Shown in pieces: positions 42,950 to 51,844 of a DNA stretch of 64,000 nucleotides (positions are counted from its first letter, which is position 1; every line of letters starts with the position of its first letter). The translations under genes and the position numbers were made by a program. The notes beneath the pieces were generated by a model. That model saw only the letters and a list, made by a program, of their open reading frames with translations. It was not told the DNA's origin and ran no database searches. This stretch comes from Ampelomyces quisqualis (lineage: Eukaryota > Ascomycota > Dothideomycetes > Pleosporales > Phaeosphaeriaceae): NCBI GenBank assembly GCA_018398575.1, contig JAGTXZ010000002.1:2234501-2298500 (forward strand). The letters are read 5' to 3'.

Positions 42950-44067
42950 ACTGTAGTTCATGAGTTAGTTTGTGACCTGATTCCATACGATGTTCATGCT
43001 GTTGATGCTGTTGATGCTCTTGCTTGTGGTCGAGGGTATGGTTGACGCGAGGTGGAAGGACAGTCGAGAGCTTAAGAAACTAGTACGGGCACGGGCTCTA
43101 ACAATAGTGCGGAGGTGAAGGCCAAAGCAGGTTCGCACAAAGCAGAATTTCCAGATTTTACACTCATACTTGCCTTTCACCATCAGGGTCACTGTCAATT
43201 TCTCCCCCGCCCCTTCTTTAATTTTCAAGGAACAACTTGCCGCTCGACATCTTCTGCATCTTTCATCCAGCGTATAGAGTTTAGAGAAGTGATGAGTTGT
43301 GAGGCATAATGTTTGGCGGACGTTGACATGCTGAAGTAGGACTGTCAGCACATGAGACTAGACGCACAACAGAAAGGGATCAAGAAATTGACATTAACGA
43401 GCTTGAATTGGTCACTGCTAGTGCTTAGAGGAACATGACCAGAAATTGTGTTGATTGGTCGAGAGTTATGAGGCATTTGTGCAGTTTCTAGATTGGCAGT
43501 GGCGTTGAGTTGTCGTGTAAGCTAAGACAAGCGATGGGCGTCGCGAGCTCGGTAATAGAGACATACAGTAGCAATCTAATCACTTGTCGCTGACCAAAGA
43601 CGCCCGTGTGCGCGTCTTTGTCCTTACCTTTACTCTGATGGAAACGCGTACGCGCCGATCGTCATATTTCACCTCTACCTTTGTCCTCGTCCGCAGTTTA
43701 CCACTAAAATTCAAGGTATCTAACTCCCTTCATATGTATCCGATAATTCATAGAGCTACTATCACGACACAATCATTCGCTTTCCGAATAGGCTTATTGG
43801 GCTAGGCCCTGGTAAGATGCCGTGAAAGGGGGGATTGACCTTGCCAGTTCCAACCTGGGGGCCTTGTTATCAAGCTGGTTCGGTTATTTTTTTCCTCTTT
43901 TGATCTCGTTTTCGTCACTACATGAGCCTACATACAGACCGTATATTATGCGCAATGCGTATATACATAGCTTGAGCTGCAAGTAAGCTATGTTCTGGAG
44001 ATGGCTGAACGAACTTTTGGCTACCCATCCTCCCGTGCTCAGTAATGGGGTGTACCCCTCTTCTCCT
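42950..44067. other. Spacer between array copies C and E
   Basis: About 1.1 kb. The minus strand from 43327 opens with MSTSAKHYASQLITSL and reads 34 codons to a stop. This could be a leftover first exon of a further copy, but no core motif follows. Otherwise only short noisy frames. Confidence 0.4.
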
Positions 44068-44845
44068 TCAAAAACTTTCCAGAAAGCAAGGTATTTCCTC
44101 AATTTCTCTAAGTCGAGGATCCCATTGCAATAGCTCGCGTATCTCACGTGTATTGCTACCCCTTCGTCCGCACACATCCAATTCATCAAATTCCGAGTGG
44201 CCATTTTCGTCTTTTGACGACTTTTTATACTTTGAGTTGAAAGCGTGCTCTTCAATATCAAAAGTGATTTGCTTGACGCCAGGCAGCAGGTCCTTGGAAG
44301 CACCATGCCCAAATCGCTTCTACCTTATTGAGTATATGAGGTACATACCTGGAATTGCGTACAAGCTCTGCAAGGGTATCCCCTGAATTGCACTACGCTG
44401 ATCTGATGTGAATCTCAAAAGCAATTTAGGCCAGTTTGGCAGTCGCTCGAGCCTCTAGAGTAGAAAATTTCCAACGCAATATCAAAAGTCGAACTTCCCT
44501 GTAAACATGCCGACATGTAGCAATTAGAGCGCTTCACGGGATTCGACCGTATACTTCTTCTGGAGGAAGCTGGCTGACGGTCCAGCATAATTTGTACAAC
44601 TGAGCAATCCCTTCGTGGAATATGTCGTAGGTACCGACAGTGAAGACGTTTTCGTACATTTGGTTCCAGATCTCACCAGGGATTTGAAGGAGTGGGGATG
44701 ATTGTGTGAGGCGGTTTGCTGTCAGAGGTGTCATCGAGTATCTTTTCACGCACACAAACATTGGAGGCCGAACCTTCGCAGGCTTGTGGAGATACGACCG
44801 AGTACTGCTAGGCATCGCGGTGGAGGTACCAATCGCGTGTGACAT
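44068..44845 (-). pseudogene. Array copy E, LPxEIRNxIY family, heavily decayed
   Basis: An open frame from 44845 carries SPLLQIPGEIWNQMYENV then FTVGTYDIFHEGIAQ and meets TGA at 44534-44536. The same frame continues with ALIATCRHVYREVRLLILR (second family motif) to TAA at 44426-44428. After a frame change, FTSDQRSAIQGIPLQSLY follows, and further down another frame reads LLPGVKQITFDIEEH, matching the LPSVDYVTVDISER of copy F. The frame ends at 44068. With at least two stops and one or two frame changes it is a pseudogene, closest to copy F by its core and VGTY motif. Confidence 0.65.
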
Positions 44846-45241
44846 CTGATTACGAATTTTGGTTTCAACATTTTGGTTTCAGCATTTTAGCATTATGAGC
44901 AAAGTTGCGGCTGAGTTGAATCCTGAAATTAAGGATATTTGTGGACCAAGGTGGAATGGTAGTCGAAGGTGTTTTATAAGGTGGCAAGATTAGTCAAAGG
45001 TGTTTTAAAACAGATATTATAAGCTATTATATATGCATAAAGTGTTCGCTGGGTTCACTCTTTCTTCCGCTCGGGGTTTGAGTGTAGAGTACTTATTGAG
45101 ATAGCTGGACCGTCTCCTCACACCACCACGCACATGAGACCCAGCAATAGCGATAATTCAAGCAACAAGCGACTTGATTCATATCCTAGCGCTCGCAATA
45201 ATGTGATTTCAGAACCTATGCCGAGACTCTGGTACTTTCTA

Positions 45242-45943
45242 TCACACGCGTTTTCCCGATCTGGCTGCGAGGAAGTCCTGCACTTTGACCGCCCGACTGG
45301 GATCAGATCCAACGCGGAGCTCCAGTACCACCATGCCCTTCTCATTCAGCCACTTGATTAGCGACCAGTTGCTCTTATTGAACACCACATCGAAGTAATG
45401 TCGCTCACTGATGTCCACTGTGACGTAATCAACGCTTGGCAACAGGCTTGAGAATGTGTGACCCTCGCGTCGCGCTTGTTCCAAGGCCTCTTTGCTATGA
45501 GGGTCAATATCATAGCGTTGTACCATCGTGTGGAATTTTTTGATCGCACAAAGCTGCTCGGTCGCAAAGTAGTTGCGCATCTCAATGAAAGTCATGAGGG
45601 AGTTGAAGTAGAATGTATTCAGCGTAAACGGTAGGAGCTTTGACTCGTGGTAGATCTGGCGGCAGGTATGCGAAAGAGCGACTTCGGGGGGTATGTTGCC
45701 TGTTTTTGTCGCAAGTAGTCGAGATGTGATGTACTCGATGACTGTTTTGAATCGAGTTTGTGTAATCTGGCGTGTGAAAGTGTAGGTCCCGACTGAGAAC
45801 ACATAATCGTAGATGCGGTTCCGGATTTCGCCTGGTAGATCCAAGAGTGGAGAGTGTTGCATAGTGCTCCATCAATGTCAGTGAGGTCTTTTCTATGTGC
45901 GTAGAACTGCCAACCTTGATTGAGACACCACTTGAGGACACAT
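45242..45943 (-). CDS. Array copy F, LPxEIRNxIY family, intact
   Basis: Exon 1 (45943-45915) encodes MCPQVVSQS. A 48-bp phase-2 intron follows, and exon 2 runs 45866-45242, for 217 residues. A start at 45862 inside exon 2 is the simpler alternative (206 residues). The core is SPLLDLPGEIRNRIYDYVFS and the second motif HTCRQIYHESKLLPFTLNTF. Later come FATEQLCAIKKFHTM and the block LLPSVDYVTVDISERHYFDV. There are no lesions. The protein seems soluble with mixed alpha/beta character. Function is unknown. Together with copy C it is the only undamaged member of the array. Confidence 0.72.
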
Positions 45944-46799
45944 GGATAGATGTAGGGAGTCTTCTATGGGTGCTAGTCTTCGAAGTTGTGACCGCAGTTG
46001 AGGGGAAGAGGGAGAGTAAATTGGAATTGCTTGGAGCGAGGGGCTTTATTGAGCGGATGATGAAGGACTGTTAGGCACTGGGCTCTGACGAAGTCATGAC
46101 GACAACGGTAGACTGATGTCACATTTGGGCAAAGATGCTAATTGGTCACAGTACCTGCAAAGTGCCGCAAGAGTGAATCAAATTACAAATCCAACAGTCG
46201 TTTCTGAACAACCCCATCGCTCAGCCGTCTTCTCAGATTGCCGATGTATTCCTGCAAAGATATCGTAATTATGCACAGCGATCCTCTCTTTCGTACCAAA
46301 ACCCGCGGGCTAGTAAGCAAAGTCATGCTTCTTTGCAGATTTTTCTAGTACTTTCGAATCGCGCGAGGTAAATGGAGTCCGACTTTAGCTCTAGATAGGC
46401 TTCTTTGTGTCCGGTGCAATTCGTCAAGCAAGGCAGTGAAGTAGCGCGAGGGGCAGTCGCCTTCATAGCGCATGCACACGTGGAGGAACACAAGCAATTT
46501 GGTCCACTGTTCTTCCCTTACAGCCCAAATGATAGAAGGGGACCTGAGAGTGTCAAAAACACCGAGCGTTGGCTACTCAACTTGCTAGTCTCGAGCCCGG
46601 TCCGCCGCCTGCCTTCACAGCCATCGACTCTTCTCGATCTATTGCTAGAATTTCCTTAGATGTGGGCATCATTCATACGCGCTCGGCGGGTGAGACAAGT
46701 AAATCAAAGTAGAGGAACCAAGAGCCGGCGAAAAAAATGGCTTCAAAATACTAGACATGGTATCACGATTCACACCAATGGCCCAAGTCTAGCCATTAT
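45944..46799. other. Spacer between array copies F and G
   Basis: About 850 bp. On the minus strand a 76-codon frame without a start (46572-46345) reads EEQWTKLLVFLHVCMRYEG and then YFTALLDELHRTQRSLS. It has some protein character and may be a relic of another copy or gene, but no family motif was found. Confidence 0.4.
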
Positions 46800-47577
46800 C
46801 TATTCTTCCAGCTCGACACCAAACATCGTTTGTCTCGCAAACAAAACCTCCACCTGCTTGTTGCCATCGCGAAACCGCTTGAAAAGTATCTCTCTTCTGA
46901 CTTGCTTGCTCCTGTCCCTCGGTGGGCTTCTTCTGTAGTCTGTTATACAATCGACAATAACAACTCGCTGTAGATTTGGATAAATTTGCGAGAAGCAAAA
47001 TCCTTGGGCGCGCACTTCCCTTATGTCTCTGCATGTGATGCCCATGCGATCCCGTCCAGCACCAGCCCGTCCAACCTAAGCTCTACACTCAGCCTGCGTA
47101 TAGCAGCGCGCTGCGCCATGTTAAAATTTGTGAATAGTATTTCGCACGCTGCTATTCCAATACAATAAAAGTTGTTGAGTTGGTATAGGAGCAGGTCGGT
47201 CTCGCGATGGATCTGGCGACAAACAAGGATGATGCCCAGGCCGCGCGGACGTGAACTCATTCGGTAGATGCGGTTGGTGTTGAATGCTTTGCTAAACACG
47301 TATGTGTCGTCGGAGGAGATGTAGAAGTATATTAGGTTTCTGATCTCGCCGGGCAGACGAAGGAAAGGCGATTCACGATCGTTGCGGGCTGCGCTGTATG
47401 GCGGATTAGCTGCATGCTACGACTGGGAATAGGAACATGGACGTACATTGCAGCGAGCGGAGCTGAAGTATTACTATCCTGAACAACTGCTGCCTTGCCC
47501 GGATCGCATTCCTTGAGGTCGACCATATCCCCATTTCTAGCGTTTGTGAATTGCGGGCCGAATGGGATTATTTGCAC
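46800..47577 (-). pseudogene. Array copy G, LPxEIRNxIY family, one frameshift
   Basis: Exon 1 (47577-47447, or from Met at 47526) leads through a 53-bp phase-2 intron to exon 2 at 47393. The core reads ESPFLRLPGEIRNLIYFYIS, the second motif ILVCRQIHRETDLLLYQLNN, and then FTNFNMAQRAAIRRLSVEL. This frame stops at 47021 after WASHAET. A second, overlapping frame continues with DIREVRAQGFCFSQIYPNL and RFRDGNKQVEVLFARQTM to 46800. The C-terminal part is the expected end by length, so one frame change near 47025-47040 is the likely defect. An unrecognised short intron is the alternative. Confidence 0.62.
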
Positions 47578-47951
47578 GAGCAGAATCTGGAAGGTTGGCG
47601 ATGTATATTTCTATCGTTGACCACAGAGACCGTGTACTGTGTTACTGTTACACGGAGCTAGTTGATAGTGGAGCACCAACAGTGTTGGTTACCCACAAGA
47701 GTCCTGAGCTCTGCTTCATCATCGCTTACCCTAGGCCCACGAGAGCCACTTGAAATCACAAGGGCGCACTAGATCTTGAGCAAATAAAAACGCCCAAGCT
47801 ATACCAATACCCAAAGCTGACACTGCTAGAACATTCTTGTGTCCAGCTCCTGCCACGTGATTTTGACCGCGCTTCCATTGTCGAAAATCCATCCATGTGC
47901 GCACCCGATCCTTGTTCCAATCTGCTTTGTTCTCTATCGCGTCTTCTCCAA

Positions 47952-48493
47952 TCAATTACGGCTTGATCGTAATTGATTGCACTGTTGGGAGAAGATGTGA
48001 GAGCGGGGTTGCAGGTAGCAGAAGAAAGTGCTCACGGAGAGGTTGCTGCCAACGTAGACACGGAATTGGACGAGCGTTATTGCGCGGGGCTGACTGGTGG
48101 ATAGTATGGATCCCAAGTGGAAGATGTTGAGCTTGAAAGGAAGTAAGCCAGCTTCGCGGTTGATTTGTCGGCAGGCGCAGAGAACTTAGAAGGGACAGCG
48201 CAAGTTGTTGAGCCGGCTGAGCTTCCGCACCATATTCATCGTGCGCCTCAAATCGCAGCCTTCTGAGGCCCAGATGGGCTGTAGCGTTGGGAGTGAGTGG
48301 TATTATGCGGCATCTGTATGAATCCTTGGTGAGAACATAGCAGTAGAAGACTTAACTTCGCCTGCCAAACGGAGGAGTGGGAAGTCTCGCGCGTTTTGCT
48401 CGGTGCTGGATAACACGTTATCAGTGTTTGAAAAGGTGTGTATGCTTCCAATGCTTGCACGTTGAGAGTAAGAGTTTGTGGATTGTTCGCCAT
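47952..48493 (-). pseudogene. Array copy H, LPxEIRNxIY family, decayed
   Basis: The possible start MANNPQTLTLNVQALEAY at 48493 leads to NARDFPLLRLAGEV, after which the RNxI part of the core is missing and a shifted frame reads FYCYVLTKDSYRCRI. Further on, TAA at 48186-48188 precedes CRQINREAGLLPFKLNIF, the second family motif, which runs on to a stop at 47952. An internal deletion, a frame change and a stop make it a pseudogene. Directly downstream, 47731-47955 encodes a separate 74-codon frame with one hydrophobic stretch (VLAVSALGIGIAWAFLFA); whether it is real is unclear. Confidence 0.6.
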
Positions 48494-48605
48494 CAGTGCA
48501 ATGGCAAAGCCGTGTCTGAGGTGGAAGGCCAAGATTTTCAGGACAACCAGGGCCAAGACCGATGCGGTCAAGCTATAAAAGCTTGCCCTCCACGTGCAAT
48601 GTGTG

Positions 48606-49739
48606 TCATGATGCAGCCTGTTTCTGTAACTTCGCATACTGGACAACCTTGTGTGTTTTCTCATCGAAGCCGGCGCTTTCTCCCCGATGACCTTCGGTCC
48701 AGCAAAGTTGACAGTACAAGTCGCCGTCACAGCCTAAGCACTTGAGTGTAGCATCGTCTTGACATATAATACACCACGTATCAATTTCATCGTCGATGCG
48801 TTTCTGCAGATTTGAGCCAATGGGTGGCTTCTTGTGGGGTGAGAAAGATGGGGCAGACGGCAAGACAAGCGAGTCGGTCTGAGACGGCGATGGGGCAGAG
48901 AGGGCAGCAAGACGGGCAGTGAAGGCATCTTCGATAGATTTGGTGCGCTCGAAATCGTCTTCGGGTAGTTCAGTGGGCGCAGATGGCAAGGCAAGGCCTG
49001 TGTCGCTCTCCTCTTGTGCTTTGTCGTTCTTGTAGTCTCCAGGGTCCGAGCAGTCATCTTCTGGTCGAGAGGACGGCGGATCGTATTTCTTGCTAATCTC
49101 TAGCTCAGCCATGACCCTTACGATCAGATCATCGGCCTCTTCGTCCTCTGTCGGTTTTCTAACAGCCTCCCCATCACCGTGGTCCTCTTCAATATCATCA
49201 TTGGCTCCACCTCCGATATTGACTTCGATACCCTCCCAGTCTGCCAGCTTCTCTTTAGGATCTTGAAGTGCATCTGATCCTCTCGCCTGGCTGTCTTGTG
49301 CCCTGTTGTTCACGACTTCTGGCAGTATCCTTTTCATGTCCTTGAGCAACTTCCCGACATCCTGCTGCTCCTTTCTTGACAGCTCCCAATCTGATTTTTC
49401 GCCAACCGTCTCTTTCAGCTCTCCAAGAAGCTCTTCGAGGCTCTTCTCGTCCTCTTCATTGAACTCGACATGGCTGCCTCCGACGCCCTCTGCCACGCCT
49501 TGCAGATAGCTTGGCGCGCCTGAAACCCCTGTCGAAGCTATAGCATCATTCTTCAATGTTGTTCGCAATGGTTGCGGGGAGCTTGAGGGTGAAGCAGAAC
49601 CGAGTCGTGCGAATCGCACAGCGAGGTCGTCTGTAGGCTTAGAAGGTGGGGATGCAGCTGAGCTATAATTAGTACCGAGGCTCACGCTAGACTTTTTGAG
49701 CGCATTGAGTCGAGCGAGGAGAGTGCCGTCCGATGGCAT
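48606..49739 (-). CDS. ANCHR-like zinc-finger protein (ZFYVE19/abscission checkpoint type)
   Basis: This single-exon gene encodes 377 residues. The N-terminus (MPSDGTLLARLNALKKSS) and a Ser/Pro-rich part precede a region with two amphipathic helical stretches (EKSLEELLGELKETVGE and DDLIVRVMAELEISKKY) that resemble MIT-interacting helices. The C-terminal ~60 residues hold a zinc-binding module (WCIICQDDATLKCLGCDG, then LYCQLCWTEGHRGES) close to the B-box/FYVE-like end of human ANCHR (ZFYVE19). The human protein restrains ESCRT-III/VPS4 at abscission; fungal function is only inferred. No lesion was seen. The gene ends 113 bp from the start of array copy H. Confidence 0.75.
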   Translation of the reverse strand: MPSDGTLLARLNALKKSSVSLGTNYSSAASPPSKPTDDLAVRFARLGSASPSSSPQPLRTTLKNDAIASTGVSGAPSYLQGVAEGVGGSHVEFNEEDEKSLEELLGELKETVGEKSDWELSRKEQQDVGKLLKDMKRILPEVVNNRAQDSQARGSDALQDPKEKLADWEGIEVNIGGGANDDIEEDHGDGEAVRKPTEDEEADDLIVRVMAELEISKKYDPPSSRPEDDCSDPGDYKNDKAQEESDTGLALPSAPTELPEDDFERTKSIEDAFTARLAALSAPSPSQTDSLVLPSAPSFSPHKKPPIGSNLQKRIDDEIDTWCIICQDDATLKCLGCDGDLYCQLCWTEGHRGESAGFDEKTHKVVQYAKLQKQAAS

Positions 49740-50171
49740 AGCATCGGTAAAGGTACTGTGTCTACCGGGTGAGTGTTGAGGAGAAGGTGTGGACGCGATG
49801 ATGTTGTTCGGACATATACGGAATTAACGTTAGGGCCGCTTGGCGAGGCTGTGTCCACCCCCGACTTTGTTCATCACTTTGACCCCGTGATGTTGCTGCT
49901 CTGTTGTAGAAGGATTGAATTGACTGTAGAAAGACCTGGAGCATCTCTCATAAGAATTATGAGGGTGGTGTCAGTCTCTCCACTTTCCACGTTGGAACGG
50001 AGCTATGCCGTCATAGCCCGCAGCATTCGCTGGAGCTACCCCTCGAGACATTCTTCCACATGATTGCGTGCTTTGACATCAACCATCGACAAGGACTTAT
50101 AACTCAAGCATTCCTCCTTTCTAGCGCCAATCAGTCCTCCACACGCTAGACGACACATAACACAAGCAGCA
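49740..50171. promoter_or_regulatory. Divergent intergenic region, ANCHR-like gene / DsbA-like gene
   Basis: These 432 bp separate two divergent starts and should hold both promoters. Only short, unconvincing frames occur. No specific site was recognised. Confidence 0.4.
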
Positions 50172-50854
50172 ATGGCTCTCGCACCCAAATTCGCAGGACA
50201 GAAGCTTGCCTCCACCGCCATACAGCCCAAAGCTGTCCATACCCTGGAGATATGTTCGTGATGTTCAGGGTTGGATTTCATATCAGGTAGCTAACATGTG
50301 CAGATCTCGACTATGTCTGCCCTTTCAGCGCAAAAATCTTCAACACCGTATACAATACCAAGCTCCGCAAGACCCTGCTCGACAAGTACGGTGACCGAGT
50401 CGTAACCATCTTCCGTCAGCAGATCCAGCCATGGCATCCATCCTCCACGCTTGTACACGAAGCTGGCTACGCGGTCCAAAAAGTCGACTCTGCGAAGTTC
50501 TACGACTTCAGCGCTGCGCTGTTCGACCAACAGAAGGACTTTTTCGACGTGAATGTCGTTAATGAAACTCGAAATGCCACTTACCGGCGCCTCGCCAAGA
50601 TAGCCGGGAGTGTGGGCGTCGATGAAACGAAGGTCTATGATCTATTGGAGATCAGCGACAAGCCGAGTGCGGACGGAGGCTTGAATACAGGCAATAAGGT
50701 GACTGATGATGTAAAGATTCAGGTCAAGGCCAACCGATTGACGGGAGTTCACGTAACGCCGACGGTGGTTTTCGATGGAGTCGTTGCCAATGAAATTTCG
50801 AGTGGGTGGTCTGAAAGCCAATGGGAAGAGTGGCTGGATAAGAATGTGAAATGA
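50172..50854 (+). CDS. DsbA-like thioredoxin-fold protein
   Basis: Two exons, 50172-50253 and 50304-50854, give 210 residues. The start is MALAPKFAGQKLAST. The active-site region after the intron reads YLDYVCPFSAKIFNTVYNT: a C-x-x-S motif (CPFS), so a single redox Cys. Further on come TIFRQQIQPWHPSSTLVHE and the cis-Pro region TGVHVTPTVVFDGV. The DSBA/GST-kappa-like thioredoxin fold is well supported. The CxxS motif suggests monothiol chemistry or disulfide isomerase/glutathione-linked activity rather than a classical dithiol oxidase. No signal peptide was seen, so it is probably cytosolic. The intron has a good GCTAAC branch site. Confidence 0.85.
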
Positions 50855-51844
50855 CTGCCGGGTGAAAGACTGCTGGCCACACTCTGATCAAGCAGTGATA
50901 CAAGTATCGCCAACGAGTAATTTTCTCGGCTTCTCTCGACTTGATTCGACTCGTGCATCGATCTCCGTGTAATCTCTGCCACGCGGGGAACGTTGCCTTG
51001 GTCTGCCATGCTGTACCCTGACCTCAGATACATTCGGCAGAATCTCGCGTAGTGAACGGAAGTCTTGTTGAATGACATCCATAATAAGCCGCCGCACACT
51101 ATCTGCATCTCGATAGCTCTAATTACAAGGCACTATGACGATGTGCATTGCTCAGCGAAATCATAAATGACACTCGGTCGCCCGGCGTTCATGTTGTCGA
51201 GATGGAGAGGCAACAGAGCGGCAAGTGAGCAGCAGCAAGACACCGAGATTTCGGCGTCGTGCCCTCAAATTTACGCCATGCGAGGGACTCTACAACCAAA
51301 CGAACAGTCACAAGTACTAGTTCATCATGTCAATCAAGAAGATACCTTGATTCATTCCCCTTCCACCTTCCACCTTCCCCAGCAAATCTATTCCCGGGGC
51401 CGCATAACACATCATGGCGTCGTCACATGTGCAGCACCAGACCTCTTCGCCAAAGAGACATCCAGTAATTAGACGGCGGTCGACAAACCACACCAAACGA
51501 CAGGATTCTCGCGGGGCGTGCAGCGAGTCTATGGTAATGGAGTGGTGACAATGGCGTTGGGAGAGGTGATTGTCTTGGCTGCACTGGGAAGCGCACAAAA
51601 TGATAGGAGTAGTTTGAATGGAGAAGATGAAGTTTTTTGTAGCGGATGGAAGAAGGTAAAGTCTAGGCCTTGGGGCGGCGGTGTGTAACGAGAGCAGATG
51701 GAGGAGGGAGACGCGATGCAAAAAAAAGGTCAGAGGAAAGATAAGGAACAAGACGCGAAGAGTGATCAAATGGGAATGATTTTTTGGTATATTCCGCTCT
51801 GCGTCCATGCTCTTCAACACTATGCCCTGCGCTCCACAACTACT
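50855..51844. other. Convergent intergenic region, no gene seen
   Basis: About 1 kb between two gene 3' ends. Short frames on both strands (up to 167 codons) have low-complexity composition without family resemblance. An A-run lies at about 51721-51727. Confidence 0.5.

Larger units (their letters stand above)
40065..48493 (-). other. Tandem array of seven paralogs (LPxEIRNxIY family), two intact and five decayed
   Basis: All seven copies lie on the minus strand: 40065-40626, 41024-41763, 42161-42949, 44068-44845, 45242-45943, 46800-47577 and 47952-48493. Each keeps parts of the core LP-[AG]-E-[IL]-R-N-x-I-[YF] and of a second motif C-R-Q-I-[YNH]-x-E with a following hydrophobic L-L-x-x-L-x-T-F pattern. 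In the five copies where the first exon can be read, an intron of 48-60 bp in phase 2 sits just before the core motif. Spacers of about 0.2-1.1 kb hold no other convincing gene. The family resembles fungal proteins annotated DUF7730, 2EXR or F-box-like; this name is from memory. The array is flanked by TPC1 and an ANCHR-like gene. Confidence 0.8.

Noticed and set aside
46345..46572. 76-codon minus-strand frame between array copies F and G
   Set aside because: Some protein-like character but no start codon at its head, no family motif and stops at both ends; kept only as a possible relic.
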